Positions 47,130 through 60,755 of a DNA stretch of 64,000 bases are shown here, piece after piece. Numbering within the stretch: the first letter of the stretch is position 1; the number at the start of each line of letters is the position of its first letter. Source of the stretch: Girardinichthys multiradiatus (lineage: Eukaryota; Chordata; Actinopteri; Cyprinodontiformes; Goodeidae); assembly GCF_021462225.1 (NCBI RefSeq), contig NC_061794.1:39494914-39558913 (forward strand). Reading direction: 5' to 3'. A program made the translations under genes and the position numbers. Below the pieces are notes generated by a model that did no database searches, was not told the DNA's origin, and saw nothing but the letters and a program-made list of their open reading frames with translations.

Positions 47130-48010
47130 ACCAGTCTGGTTTTTGTAGTACAGAAACTGCATAACTGATGATGTTCAACAACCTCCGATGTGGCATGTAT
47201 TAGAAAAAAAAACCTTCAGTACTGGTATTAATGGACCGTAGTGCAGCTTTTGATACTGTTGATCACACCATCCCACTATACTGACTGGTATTTCTGGGAT
47301 TCTCCTGAAGTAATTCACCTTCTGATGTTGAACATCATTAGTAGTGCAGGTTCTGTGCTATGATTCGATCTAAAACCAGACTGGTATTTCAATTGTATGC
47401 TGTTAGAGTTAAAATGAGAATTAGATTAAGAAAGACTTCCCTAATACTTTAAAAAAAAAAAGCATGGCTTGGTTTTAATTAGGAATTGCTGTGCTTAGCA
47501 TTTCAGCATTAGTCAGAACAAAACTGTTTCCTCACTAACCAACAATCGCCTTTGCCACAGTTAGAGTTGCTTGAAAAATGTAGCATATCTTCATAGTTTT
47601 AGTTCTAACATTTTATAGTGATAAGATCAAAATTCACATCAAGCTAATCCAAATTGATTTAAACCTTATTATTAGATGAGAATAGTGAAAATGTCCAGCA
47701 GTGCAAAACATTCTTTAATTTCTTACACTTTATACACGTTTTTTTTTTTTTTATCAAAACTTTAATATTTAATATTTTTGACAAAAATATTTCTATATCT
47801 CAGCTATAGAAACTTCTTTGTAAATATAGGAAACTTTTTGTCTGAATGTTATGATTTAAACTATGGTGTTCCACAAGGCTCGGTTTTAGGTCCCCAATTT
47901 TAAACCTTATATGCTGCTGTTGGGTGATAGAAGAAGTGGTATTAATTGTCCTAGTTAAGCTGATGTTTAATTTGTTAAATATACATTTTTAAATGTGCAA
48001 TAAATAGGTT
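47130..48010 (+). mobile_element. Decayed L2-type LINE RT fragment
   Basis: Plus-strand remnants: VLMDRSAAFDTVDHTI near 47.22 kb (first catalytic Asp region) and YGVPQGSVLGPQF near 47.87 kb, with stops between. Lies between nemp1 and cd63. Confidence 0.6.
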
Positions 48011-48383
48011 ATGTGTCATCTAGGACATGTTATTGGATTAAATTGGTGATTTTTTTTCCTTTTGTGGCAAAAAAACCCCACCTCTTTTAAAAGTCATCTG
48101 ATTCTGTCCCAGTTGAGGATAGGGTGTCATGACAACACGTTCACATGACTGCAGTGGCATGCTGAAAATATGTCACTTTGGGTTGTCATGGGTCTAAACC
48201 GATGATAAATCTGAATGAGGAATTTGCAAAGCTTTAAAACTTTATGCAACATGTGAGTCACACTGGTTGCTAAATGTCCTTGCGTTGTACTTATCTTTCA
48301 AGAGCATTTCACACATGTTTGAGTTATTTTTTATTTATTTTTTTGCACCTTTGAAACAATTCATAAATAAAGCAGATCTGTCG

Positions 48384-48700
48384 GAAGCTAACTTTAATTG
48401 AAATAAAAAAAGATGATGAGAATTACTTTAGTTTTTAATCCACCTTAATCAAGTATACAGTTTGTACTGGAAAAATCCATAATCTACAGTTAAAGTCCTA
48501 CTGTGTGTCCAGTAAAGGTCTTCTAAACTGCAATATTCGAAACTTTGTTGTCAATTTATCCTAAGTCCAAAAATCTGCTTTCTCAGTAGAAAACGTTTGT
48601 TTTTATCTTTTTTTTCTTGGGTTGTAAACAAAATACAGATGTCATTAAAATACAATTCAGTTTACTTATGTGGCATCAGTCCACAATAAACGTCTACTGA
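48384..48700 (+). mobile_element. Unidentified dispersed repeat with (TATC)n tail, copy B
   Basis: Opposite-orientation, nearly identical partner of 829-1144. Reads from gaagctaac to AATAAACGTCTACTGAC and continues into the CTAT array. Flanks beyond the shared block are unrelated to those of copy A. Confidence 0.7.
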
Positions 48701-48971
<271 letters not shown>

Positions 48972-48999
48972 GCAGTGTGCAAGGTTTAGCTTGAATGTT

Positions 49000-51380
49000 T
49001 TTGTTCTAATATTGAATATTCAATATAGACAATTATGACATCTCTTCACGTCTCGACTTGTTAAAAAAACTGGCTCCCTCTGGTGGACAGATAGAGAAAC
49101 AAAGATGTCGCTTAGTACAAAGCTTGTTGAATAACCTAAAAGGCCTATATTTTCATTTAGGGTCATTGCATATACACAGAATGCACAACCCTCTGCAACA
49201 TTGTCTGTGTCCCATCTAACAGCGATTTGTGTTTCAGTCGCACATTTGCAAATCAAGCAAAAACTTCATCACCATCAACCCATGTTATGCATTCAATGCC
49301 TTTATTATATACTTACATGTAAATATTTAAAGACATTCAATTAAAATAGAAATTATGACAGATGCATGGACATTTAGACTGTCTCTGTCCAATAGCCATT
49401 TGCTTATATAGTAGGGGAACCAAATGATTCTGGAGTTAAGTTGTGGTGTCATCTAGTCATGCTGCAGTCATGTAACAGCTCTGAGGTTTTCCTCTATAAT
49501 GCATGAAAGAATTAGCTGAACCCTCATCCCACATACACAAACACTTCTCAAAAGGTTAGACCGCTGCATCTTTATCATCTGTGCGCTACAACTCTTCCAT
49601 TCCACTCAGTGATGTTAGCAATGTCAGAATCAAGATCCCCCAGTGCAATATAGTTGTTCCTCTGAACTCCACTAAACATCTGGAGCTCCAGAGACTGCAA
49701 ACTGAGTCAACTCCCACACTAACGCTTTGCTAACAGCAGTCTTGAACTGCATACCGTGTACTAGAAGACTGATATTTATGAGTGCAAGTGTAATTCCCCA
49801 TGTGCAATATAATCTAAGTGCATTAGTGTTAACAGCCTTTTATCTAATGCAAACACTTTATAATCATAAATTAAATTAGCCTGTCATATCTATCCTTATA
49901 GTTTCATTGTAGGCCCCAAAAGTTTTATTCTTGATTCAATGTGATCAGCCCAGACATGTGATTGACTTGGATGTTTGTTTTTTATGATAAAGTAAACATG
50001 TATTTTGTGCCAGGTGGCGTTTTGTCAGCTCCTTAGCAACAAAACCCATTGTGCAACATGAATCAGACATCACACGGTTTCTATTAGGAATGAAAATATT
50101 TCACAGTTAGAACAACTTAAAAAAATGTAAACATATAGAGCAAAATGTTCACACCGTCAAACTGCCTTTTCCAGCTTCGGTACCAAAATTTTACTACAAC
50201 TTGCACATTTTATAAGGCCTTAGATTCAGTTTTAAAATGCAGCTTTTTGTTAATTTTGAGACAAATGTTTTAACATTTTACAAGAGAAACACAGTCCCTT
50301 TTTTCTGCATATAACGCTGAAAATTCAAAGCAAAATGATGGAAAACTGAGAGCGTTATTTGAATTCTGCTAATTTTTTTCACCAGATGCCAGAGTGATTC
50401 CGCTGTCTTGGGCTGTACTCAGTGTGTCAAAGAGGAAACATCTAAATACCTTTATGTTATTGCCTAAGCCATACCAGTATGTAGCATAATCAGAGCACTT
50501 GTTACATGTGTATAAGCTGGGGGAATGTATATTAATATGTGGATATATAATGTGTTCAAAAGCCTAGTACTCTTGTGATGTGGGACTCTGTGTTGAATAT
50601 TAAGATGGCTTTCAATGATCTGGATAACTACACTGTGCTCTGATGCCGTTAACTGACCTTAAATAAACTGCAATTAACAGTTTCTTGGTAAATTAAGTGG
50701 TAATGGTAAATTAAGGCACCACAGAAAATGAAAAAAAGAAGTTGCAGTTAAAGAAGGTAATTTTCTGGGTATGCTTAACCTGTTACATTTTGCAATAGCT
50801 GTTTCTCGCCTATTGCAAATGTAACTGTGAATGTGAACCAACTCATCATCAGGATGAACAACCACAGACTTCTACAGTCTACTGTAAACATGGCGGTAAT
50901 TTTGCGATACAGTCTCATAGTAATGAAACATTTAAGCCATAAACATCAGCGTTAATAAAATACTATCTGGTCATAATGAAATAGTTAATGAAATTACAAC
51001 ATACTAACTTGTTACTATGAGATAAATAAACCAAGTCTAATACCAGGATTCTGAGGTCCCTCTGTAGTGGATTCAATACTATTAAATTATTATAAATTAG
51101 CTAAAAATAAAAAAAAATCTAACTACATAAACATTATGAGATGCTATCAGAATTATAAGATACAGAATACTTTTCTCATCACAGCTGCAGTTCGGGGCTA
51201 CTATAATACAAAACAGCGCTAAATAACACCATGAAATAAGTAGAAACACACCATATTTGATTTACTCAAAACAAACTGTAATGTTGACCAAATTCTCTTC
51301 TCCACCCATTATTCCACTTTAAACTTCACCCAGTTCCGTTCATAAAAGCTGGAGTAGCGTGTTTAACGCACGGTCCCTGA
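49000..51380. other. Gene-free DNA between nemp1 and cd63
   Basis: AT-rich, with short frames only. A small block at 49060-49090 contains the phrase 'cctctggtggacagatag', seen in some teleost repeats. Nothing else recognised. Confidence 0.4.
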
Positions 51381-51524
51381 AGGCAGCGTAAGAAGAGGAG
51401 GGTGTCGTGTTTTTGGAGGAAGAAAGCTGAAGACGGAGGAGAGTGTGTGAACTCCAGAACTTGGTCTACAACTTCGCTGCCATTTTCCTCTCTTTAAAGG
51501 ACTTGAAACACTTCTTTCATCGCG
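51380..51524 (+). other. cd63: Probable cd63 promoter and 5' UTR exon
   Basis: A GC-richer stretch with no TATA box ends in donor catcgcg|gtatgt at 51525. The coding exon 2 acceptor is at about 52242, leaving a noncoding first exon as in other cd63 genes. The exact transcription start is unknown. Confidence 0.55.
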
Positions 51525-52267
51525 GTATGTAAGAAAATACCACCAGACATGTGGTCAAACTTTTCCTACGCCATCTCTTTTTCGGCCGTTTCAGCTGGTT
51601 TTGTTCCTTCAAAGTCACCGTTTAACGGTTCCAAAGTACGGAGTTAAAAACGCGACATTTTCCGATTGAAGTTTAACGTAAAGGGCGTAACTCGACGTGT
51701 TTAATTAAGTTCAATTCACTTAAAGAAATAAATGGAATAATTTGGTGGATGATGATTTGATCGGTTGATGTAATTTGGCTTGTGATGATGACAAAGCTGG
51801 TATTGTTATTAATGGGTCGTTACGGATCTACATGGCTTCAGATAGCCTAAAATGTATATTTCAAATCTTTTTAATTAATTTACTCATTTTTTTGTGGTAC
51901 TTTCTTCACATTTCGTCCTTTTCTACTCTCGAGGGTCCCGATTGCCCTACCTTTTCTGACATACCCAGTATAAGCAGACATTAAACATGACGGTTGAATT
52001 AAATCAAAGGAAGTTGTGAAACTGTTTCCTCTTTTATTTGAGACGTAAAGATGTTGCATTAGCTAAAAAAAAAAAAAAAAAAAAGTCACCAAGAGGCGTT
52101 TGACAAGTCAGAGTTTGGGTCACCAAAGCTTCCTGCTAAAATGAGTCAGATCTTCCACTTTGCTGCTCCTCACATTACATCTGATGCAATGTTCCTATAT
52201 CAGTATTTTATTTATCTCCAATTTGCTCTCCTTTCTGTTTAGTCGAGGATCCTGATCATCATCTGCC

Positions 52268-55200
52268 ATGGCTGTGGAAGGTGGAATGAAATGCGTCAAA
52301 TATCTACTTTTCTTTTTCAACTTCATTTTCTGGGTGAGTTACAGCAGATTCCTCTTCTCCAAACATCCTTTATGATTAAAAGGTTAGCAGGCTGGATGTG
52401 GAATTCACATAAAAACTTTACTGACATGTGAAGAAGGTATCACAGCATATAACCTTCAGTAAAAATACCACAGTTTCACTGTCAAAGATTTAAATGAAAA
52501 TGAAAACCTTATTGTTAGGTGGGTCCATAGCTAATGTGAAGAACTGTTCTGCTGGGCAGAACTTCAGCAGGTCAACGGGAAAGAAAGGGTGCCAGTTTCT
52601 GAGCTGGACTTTAGTTGGAGTGTGACTTTTACAACACGACTTTGTTCGTCCACTTTTATGTTACAGTACAGCATGCAATCCTCTGTGCAATCACCTGATG
52701 AAGACTCATGTTATTCACTTAAGCTACTTCCTCTTCTTCCTCCAGCACTTGTTTACTTTTACATAAATGAAGTCCTGGTTCAGGCGAAACCTATCCTGCT
52801 TATCGTCTGTTTGCAGTTTGGTGTGTGTGTTTGTGTGTTTTGGGGAGTTTCAGAAGTGGCAATAATGGAATGTGAATCTTTGAAGTTTAACAGTCATGTG
52901 ACTCGTTTAAATCAACATGTATTTGTTTTTTACTTATCTGCGGACCATGTTTTACTTTCCACTGTGTATCATGCTCAGCCCATCTGTAACAACTTCACAG
53001 TGTTTTTAAGAGGAAGTGAAAATTACTTAACAGTGTGGCTGAGGTTTTAAGGTTAGCCTTCCCTTTTTGTCTCGATAGAAGTTCGGAGTTTTATTTGCAG
53101 TTTCGCGCGGTTGTAAGAGCATAGAATGACACACTTTATGTTTATTCACCAAAGAAGCCGTAACAACACTCCGGCTATGTCTGAATTTCCCTTCTTACCA
53201 CGTCATAGAAAACTCCCTGTATGTTACTCAATAACTGATGCATAAAGTATTCTGTCATTTGGTTTCTCTGTAGTGAGTACTACATTTAGCTTCCTCTTCA
53301 GGATCAGTTCTTTTCAAAGCAATTTAGCGCTTTGTTTCATATAAAAGGGTATTAGTGTTGAATACTGGTTAGTTTTTTGTCCCAGAGCAATTTCCAACCT
53401 ACTTTACACATTTAGATTTTAGAGACCCAGAAAACAAGGGGAAAATAATTTAACTATTAGAGACTAAGTTATGATTTTTATTTCAGAATCTACTCCAGCA
53501 TTTGGACGACGTTATTGGCTCAATTCACCTGCTCTCTTCACTCGTTTGTTGTTACCCATTGGCAGCCATTAGCCACCCATTGGCCCTGGCTCAAATATTT
53601 ACACTGGTGTTGTCAACGAGAAAAGGTTTTCAGTTCAAGCTGAGGGTTAACATGTTCAACAGAAAACTAATGGGCTGTCTGACAGGCTAAAGAGTGTATG
53701 TAAGACTGATTTAAAACGCTATAAGCAGGAAAATGCTGCAGTGTGGTACAACCAGGTTGAGGCAGAGTATCTCTTATTCAGGCTTTACTTCCTAAATGTG
53801 GCATCACTGTAATACTTTAAAAAATACGTTTATAAAACTACAATACATTTATTTATTTAACAAATGCATGAAGAAAGAGTAACGCATTGTTTTTTGTTTT
53901 TTTTTTGTTTATATCAAACATATTCACATTCATACGCCATGATACATATTTACAAGGAGGTAGACAGAAGTATAAACTAAATATAGAATCACTGTAGTTT
54001 CTGTGTTTAGTTGAGGGCTGTTTACTATTAATGCTAAGTGCTGTTTCCTGTGAGAATATGTTTGTTTTTGTGCCAGATTTTCATAACCTTTTTTAGTGAT
54101 ACATCCCTAAAGCCTGTGGTCTTTTCTATGATTGTGAAGTAAAAATGAAATTTTGGGCAGCATCTATTATGACTTTTATGGTCACTTAATTGTCTTACTG
54201 CTTCACTAATGAAATATCAAGGTTAAAATGAAACTTTTCTTGAGAAAAATGCCAAACTTGTTCAAAAAGCAGACCAGAATTATTGTTTAAATCAGCATAA
54301 TCTTCATTAACAAATATCTGATATTGCACATCCAACAGTATGTTTTTAGTTGTGTTTGAACAGTATTGACCAGTCACACTTGAGCTGGCCCCAACCGTAG
54401 AGAGAAAGAATACATTTGGCAAAGAAAAAATGAAAAATACAAGTTATTGTTTGATGATAATCAGGTTATTTTTTCCATCTACATAGAAACAAACGATACA
54501 AACACTGCAAACAAATTTCTAACCCTGATATCCATCATCAGTGCATCTTGAAGCTGCATCGGAAGCTATACACACGCACACATTATATATATGGTGTATT
54601 AACAAACTTTCCATTCAAACATTGTCATTGATGTGTCATCATAAAGGGATCCATTTAAAACTTGCATCATATTTCCAGTTCACTGATGAAGTTTTAAATG
54701 GGTCCCTTTATGATGGCACATCAGTGACAATGCTTGGTAAAGTGTACCAACCATTGTCCTATAGGGGCAATAATTGTAATAAACCATTTACACAGCTTGG
54801 GTGATTGAAGGAGTCACACAACTAATATTTACCTTGATTTTTTTATTGATTATGTAATGTTTGTTTTTAGGACACACGTGATTGTCTTACAATGTGTTTT
54901 AATTGTGAAAATGTTCTAAGATAGAAAAACAGTTTTGCTAAATCTTGGTAAGTGTCTCCTTCTAGAGAAGCCTTTCTTTAGCGTGATTCTGCAATAAACA
55001 CGTTGACAGTGCCATGAATGTACTTCCCTGTTCAACTGCTACATGGTGTGATCCGATCGTGGTCAAATAGATCACTCACGTAATGTTTGTAAAAGATCCG
55101 GACTGCTACCGTCACTCCTCCCACAAGACTTACAAAGTACCATCTGATTATTTTCCACATTTAGGAAGTGATGTATGTTGCAGCTTCAGTCTGTTTAATT

Positions 55201-58200
55201 ATTTAGGTGCAAGGCTTGCTCATTTAGTTTGAGAAAATTATGTTTTCTGGTCATTGTTCCCATTCATCATGTCGTTGGTTTGCACTTTTGGTGTTTTTAT
55301 ACACAACTTTGTGGGGTATTGAAAGATGCCACTCTTTCTGACCCCTTCTATCTGCTTGGGGGACATTAAACACCTGCTTTGAAAATACCTGAATGAAAGT
55401 TATATTTTAATACAATTAAAATACACACAGGATTTCAGCTTTATGCCTTTTTACTTCTATAGTTCATCAAAATGTTTAACTAACAAGATAATTAAACTGA
55501 TGGTTCATAACATGGGTACAAAATGTGTTGTTAACAGGAATGAAATAGGTTTGTCTGAAATAGTAAAAACTGAGTATGAAACAAGAGTGCAAAATGACCC
55601 AGAGCCAAAACCGTACATTTTGTGAACCTTCATGGTCCTGAGATAATCACTTTGGAATCAGGAATCACTTGAATTCTCTGTAGGGCATTAAGGATCAGAG
55701 CTGAGTTTGAACTATGTGTGGTTTCATACTCAATCATATTATTTTGCTGTTTACATTTAAATACCTACCGGCTATTTAAACTTTTTAACAAAACATAGGC
55801 TATGTGACATGAAAACTCAACCAATCTCTTATCATTGCAGATTTGTGGACTTGCGCTGATTGTCGTGGGAGTCATCGTGCAGGTATCTCTGCACAAAACG
55901 TTTCTGATTCATGACGCCTCGGCCTCTGCAGCTCCCATTTTCATCATTGCAGTGGGGGTTTTGATTTTCTTCATTGCGTTCTTCGGCTGCTGTGGAGCCT
56001 GGAAAGAAAACTACTGCATGGTCACCACGGTAATCCACAGATCCATGGCATCCTTTAAAGCATAACTTCCCATGGGATTCGTCCCATAGTAAGCAGGAAA
56101 ACTGTTTGCAGAACATTTGTAATGCATCTTTCAGTACTACATAATGTTCTTCCACACCAAACCTGCCAATCCATGTCCTTATGGACCTTGGTTTGTGTAA
56201 TGGTGCCCAGTCATGTCAGAACAGGAATAGGGTCAAGGGAAGGCCCCAAACTGTCCCCACAAAGGTTGGAGCATAAAATCATCCAAAAATGAAAACAAAA
56301 AGAGTTTCTTTCACTGAAATAAAGGGACAGAGGCCAACTCAACCATCCATGCCCCACACCGTAATTGTCTCTGCACCATTTTTACACTTGACACAGTACA
56401 GTCAGGCAGGTCCTGTTCTCCTAGCACCTCCAAACCCAGACATGTACATTAGATTGCCAAGCAGAGAGGCATGACTTATTCCTCCAGAGAACATGTATCC
56501 ACGGCTCTAGAGTGCAGTAGTTGTGTGCTTTATACCACTGCCTCTGACACGTTTTATTGCACGTGGTGATGTTAAGCTAGGATGCAGGTGCTCAGCCATG
56601 GAAACCCATTCCATGCAGCTTTCTGCACATTGTTCTTGAGTTAATCTGAAGCAGCCTGCTTGATTTTAAATATCTGTGTTCGTAGAATTGTTTTGAACAG
56701 CTGAATTCAATTAGTTGAATAGGGGAGCCAACACTTTGGGCCATACAGTTTATATTAACTCTTCTTACTTTGCCTATTTCTTCTTTTACAGTTTGCAGTC
56801 CTTCTCTCGTTGATCATCCTTGCTGAGATTGCTGCAGCAATTCTTGGATACGTTTACAGAAACAAGGTGAGTGTACACTTCACTGTTTATTCTGTTGTGT
56901 AACTCCCTACAGAAGGGGTGTTTTCATTTTTGCCTCCATGCTGCGTCTTCCACATAGCTCTCAGTCATCGTCCAGGACAGTCTCAACGAAATGATCAGCA
57001 ACTACCAAAACAGCACAACAGAATTCAGAGACGGCGTGGACAAACTGCAGGAGGGCGTAAGTTCAGCGTCGACTGTCTGAGTCACTGTTTACATTGTTCA
57101 GTAACACCTTTGCATAGCAGTTTTACATCCTGTTCGTCCTTTAAGATATGAAATTATTCATATTTGCAGCATCTGTTGGCCCAGGTTACAACTGGCCCTT
57201 TGATAATCATGGTTTTGTATTGGCTCATTTGCAGTGGAAGTGCTGCGGTGTGAACAGCTCTCATGATTGGAAGGAGTTTAGCATCGATGGAAACACAGTG
57301 CCTGACTCATGCTGCGTGAACGTCACTAAAGGCTGTGGAAAAGGAACCATGACAGATGCCAGAAAAGTGCACCAGCAGGTAAACCTGAATGTTTGAGTTA
57401 AATATTTATATTTATTCGGTTTTCGCTGATGCAGTTTCAGGAAAACTAGGTAACAGGACGCCACCAGCCATCATGACTGGAAAAGGTCTTGGAAGCTCAA
57501 GAGATTTAGTTAGCCGAGAACAAACACAGGCTACATTCCACATAGATGGAATGTAAATATTAGACAGAAGCATAACTCCAGTTAGATGAAGTTGTTGCTG
57601 TGAGACAAATAAACATAGACTTGAAGATTTAGTCGTGATGCAGGTAGACAGCTGTCTGTCCCTCATAGAGTAGTTTGCTTTAAACACTTACACATTTTGT
57701 TAAAACGTCACTGTATTTTAGTGGGATTTTATGTGACACAAACTAGCAAGTTTCTACTTGTTTCTATATACAAAAGTGTATTCAGCCCCCTTGAGTCAAT
57801 GCATTGTAGGCTTACCTTTTCCTGCAATTACAGCTGCAAGTTATTTTATGAGGTCATCATCAGCTGTGCACATCTAGAGACTGAAATGTCTGCCCATTCC
57901 TCTTTGCAAACTAGCTCAAGTTCAGACTGGATGGAAAGCAGCTGTGAACAACAATTTTCAAATCTTGCCACAGATTTACCAGTCAATTTAGATCTGGGCT
58001 TTGACTGGGCCACTTTGTCTCATGAGTATGTGTTGATCTAAACTATTCTATTGTAGCTCTGGATGTAAGTTTACGGTCACTATCCTGCTAGAAGGCAATC
58101 CTCCACCCTATTCTTAAATCTTTTGCAGCCTCCAAATAGTTTTCTTCTGGGATTCCCCTTTATTTCGCTTCCCCTCAACTCTGACCAGCTTCCCTTTAAC

Positions 58201-59553
58201 GGATGTAGAGAAGCATCCCCACAGAATGATGCTGCCACCACCATGTATCATGGTGGGAATTGTGTGTTCAGAGTGATATGCAGGTTTAGTTGTGTTTTGC
58301 TTGTAGGACCTTCACAAACATGTGGACTAAGAATGTGAATTCAGAAGATATTTGGTTTCACTGTATTTAAGGGATTCGAGTAAAGGGGGCTGAATACAGA
58401 TTTTTATTTGTGAAACAGATTAAAGACCACGTATCATTTTCCAATTATGCAGTAATTTGTGGTGATCTATGTGAATTTGACTTTCTAACTAATGCGTTTT
58501 CTTCACTCTCACATTCAAAGCAAACCTCGCCTTTACGACTGTGGCTCAGTAGGAAGCGTAGTCGTCTTGCAATCAGAAGGTTGTGGATTCGATTCCAGCT
58601 TTCTCCTGCCATATGTTGATGTACCCCTGGGCAAGGCACTTAACCTCAAGTGCCTCCCGATCTGCGTATCGGCGTATGAATGTATGAGCGTTAGAGAGTG
58701 CAATTGGGTGAATGTGACTCTAGTGTAAAGTGCTTTGAGTGGTCTGTATGACTGGAAAAGCACTATATAAGTTCAGTTCATTTACTTTACATGCATACAT
58801 TCATGTTTAAAGCATGAGAAAAACTGACCAGTGTGTCCATGACCTAAAGTTGTCACTACAACACAAACAAGAAGCTATTTATGGTACATGCGATAACTAT
58901 CTCTGTAATCATCCTCTAAGTATGAGGGAAGGCAGCTCATGATGCGTAGTTCATTATACAGTTAAAGGGAGAGGCTGTGGATTAACATGTAGAGGGATTC
59001 TTACAAGTCAGAATCATGGTGAAACCTGCTGAAGTTTTTTCCTAAATCTTTCCCCAAATATGCAAGAGAATAAATATGCTGCTTAAAGTGTTCTCTATTA
59101 ATGACTGAGTTGGAAAGCCGTCCACTGTAGAGAAACTAAATGTCAGGAACGTTTACAGTTTGGTGGAAGGCCAAAGATGTCTGTGCAGGCCTGAAAGGCA
59201 GCCACTCACTGATCAAATGCCAGCAAGTAAATGTCTGCTCACTCGTAATGTTTCTTTTTTTCAGGGTTGCCATGATGTCTTGGAGGCCTTCCTGAAGAAA
59301 AACATTCAGTGGGTGATAGTTGCAGCTCTCGTTATTGCGTTCCTGCAGGTACGGAAAATTTATCAGTTTGATTTCCAGAAATTCATTTTTGAAAAGCATG
59401 ACAGGATTTCAAATGAACGTCTTTTAAAAGCAAAAGACAAACAGTTGAGAAGCAGAAAATAGTCATTCTTCATTTTATTTCTTTCAGATTTTGGGCATCG
59501 TGTTTGCCTGCTTGTTGATGAGAAGCATCCGCAGCGGCTATGAAGTCATGTGA
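52268..59553 (+). CDS. cd63: CD63 tetraspanin (LAMP-3), seven coding exons
   Basis: Four-pass membrane protein of late endosomes, lysosomes and exosomes that organises cargo sorting. Coding exons are 52268-52333, 55841-56029, 56792-56866, 56958-57056, 57235-57378, 59265-59348 and 59488-59553. All are phase 0 with GT-AG introns, giving 240 aa (human 238). The start MAVEGGMKCVKYLL lies in a good Kozak context (gccATGG). Membrane segments 1-4 are clear. The FFGCCGAWKENYCM loop and the large extracellular loop with WKCCG, PDSCC and GC cysteines mark a tetraspanin. Asn-linked sites NST, NSS and NVT are present. The C-terminus SIRSGYEVM keeps the GYxx-hydrophobic lysosomal sorting signal. Introns hold a hairpin, two Tc1 fossils and a SINE. 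Confidence 0.97.
54588..54755 (+). other. Long imperfect hairpin in cd63 intron (MITE or hairpin RNA)
   Basis: Arms 54621-54668 and 54685-54731 pair over about 47 bp around a 16-nt loop. The only differences are three U-G pairs (in a plus-strand transcript) and one bulge. Weaker complementarity extends outward. It could be a small palindromic MITE or a source of small RNAs. Confidence 0.6.
56120..56770 (-). mobile_element. Decayed Tc1-like transposon (subfamily 3) in cd63 intron
   Basis: Plus-strand blocks 'cttatggaccttggtttgtg', 'aaactgtccccacaaaggtt', 'ccagagaacatgtatccacg', 'gccatggaaacccattccat' and the end 'ggccatacagtttatatt' match, in order, a teleost Tc1 subfamily in reverse. No intact frame. 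It ends just before the exon 56792-56866 acceptor. Confidence 0.65.
57690..58440 (-). mobile_element. Decayed Tc1-like transposon in cd63 intron
   Basis: Strongly recognisable blocks in reverse orientation: 'cacatctagagactgaaatg', 'gggctttgactgggccactt', 'ccattgtag'-type and 'ccacagaatgatgctgccac' with accaccatg. The second half of the transposase is deleted before 'gggggctgaatacagatttt'. Confidence 0.75.
58536..58790 (+). mobile_element. tRNA-derived SINE in cd63 intron
   Basis: A box TGGCTCAGTAGG (58541-58552) and B box around GGATTCGATTCC (58585-58596) are followed by the body 'ggcaaggcacttaacctcaa' and the common teleost SINE tail 'gtaaagtgctttgagtggtc' ending gcactatataagttcagttc. Not a functional tRNA. 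Confidence 0.75.
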
Positions 59554-59815
59554 TTCATTTACAAATAACTGATTGGTGGTCAGGTCCTACTTAGCTAAGC
59601 TTAGTTTCAAAATGGTTAATATGTTCACATCAACGTTTCTATAGCAGTCACAGATATTTTTTCCTTATGAAGTTGTGGGGTAAATGCATAAGAAACATTA
59701 ACATTTAGAGTAAAGCTGATGAATGTTTTAGGGTTTAGAGGAAGACTAAAGACAATGCTGTTGACTATTCTGAATCTATTTTGGGGTTACGTTTTTATGT
59801 TCTGGTTCCATTTGT

Positions 59816-59821
59816 AATAAA
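59816..59821 (+). terminator. cd63: Polyadenylation signal of cd63
   Basis: AATAAA about 260 bp after the cd63 stop codon. First signal in the 3' flank. Confidence 0.6.
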
Positions 59822-59829
59822 GTTTCCTT

Positions 59830-60750
59830 AAATCACAGGGGTTATCATTAAAGACAAACAGTAAAGAAAACCAAGCAGCATGAATATATTTATTGCAAAA
59901 AGCGTTCCCTAGCATTATATGCAATATTGGCACCAAAACACAACATTCAAAACTTGTTGAGCAAATGATTTACTATTAGAAAAGAGACTCAAATCGAACA
60001 TAACCTTAGAAACTCGTGTTTCAGATGCTGTGTGATTTTACTACTCCAGGTACTGTTGCAACAGGTGTGTTGTTCTGTTTAGTTTCACTCACACTGCAAA
60101 GCTTGTATGACACTTTGTGCTAAAATAGAAACCTTAATCAGGATATGTCTGTCAGCTAAAGTCTCCACATGAAGAAAATGATGGGTAATAAAAGTAAACA
60201 GTAACGTGTAATTACAACTATAGGCATGTATGTGTGTGATGCAGCCCAATACTTTTTCAAATATTTATCTGAAGTTAGACTTCTTACTTCAGTGTCTCTA
60301 CTGCTGGACTCCCCGACCCCCAATCGCTGTATTTTCTCAAGAAAAGTAATTTTTATGTAATTTATTGCTGCTTTTTTTCAAACAAGAAAACAGTTGTTCC
60401 TCTTGAACAGCTTTGTCATGACCAGCAGTACCCAAACTGGAAAATAAAGTGAAAACAAAGCACAAAGTGAGGTAACAGCATCAGAAAATACAGCACGTTT
60501 GATGACAACATATCCATACATTCTGAATGCTCATAAAAGCTGTCCTTGCATTTATTACTACTGAAATACATCTGAAATGTTCCACAACTTTTATTTTTTT
60601 GATCAAGTAGAATCAGCTTTGTTTCCCAAACTTGTATTTGAAGGTGTGCAACAGTGTGCACACCCAGACAAAAGCAGAAGCTATGTATATCTTAAAGCAG
60701 TAACGACCTGAGAAACACGAAGGATAGCAGGATCGTTTTACCCCAACATT
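59830..60750. other. Gene-free DNA after cd63
   Basis: AT-rich noncoding sequence between the cd63 3' end and the Tc1 fossil. Nothing recognised. Confidence 0.4.
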
Positions 60751-60755
60751 GGTCG

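Noticed and set aside
52589..53050. 153-codon plus-strand frame in a cd63 intron
   Set aside because: AT-rich and low in complexity in parts, inside the cd63 intron on the sense strand, with no known domain; most likely chance.
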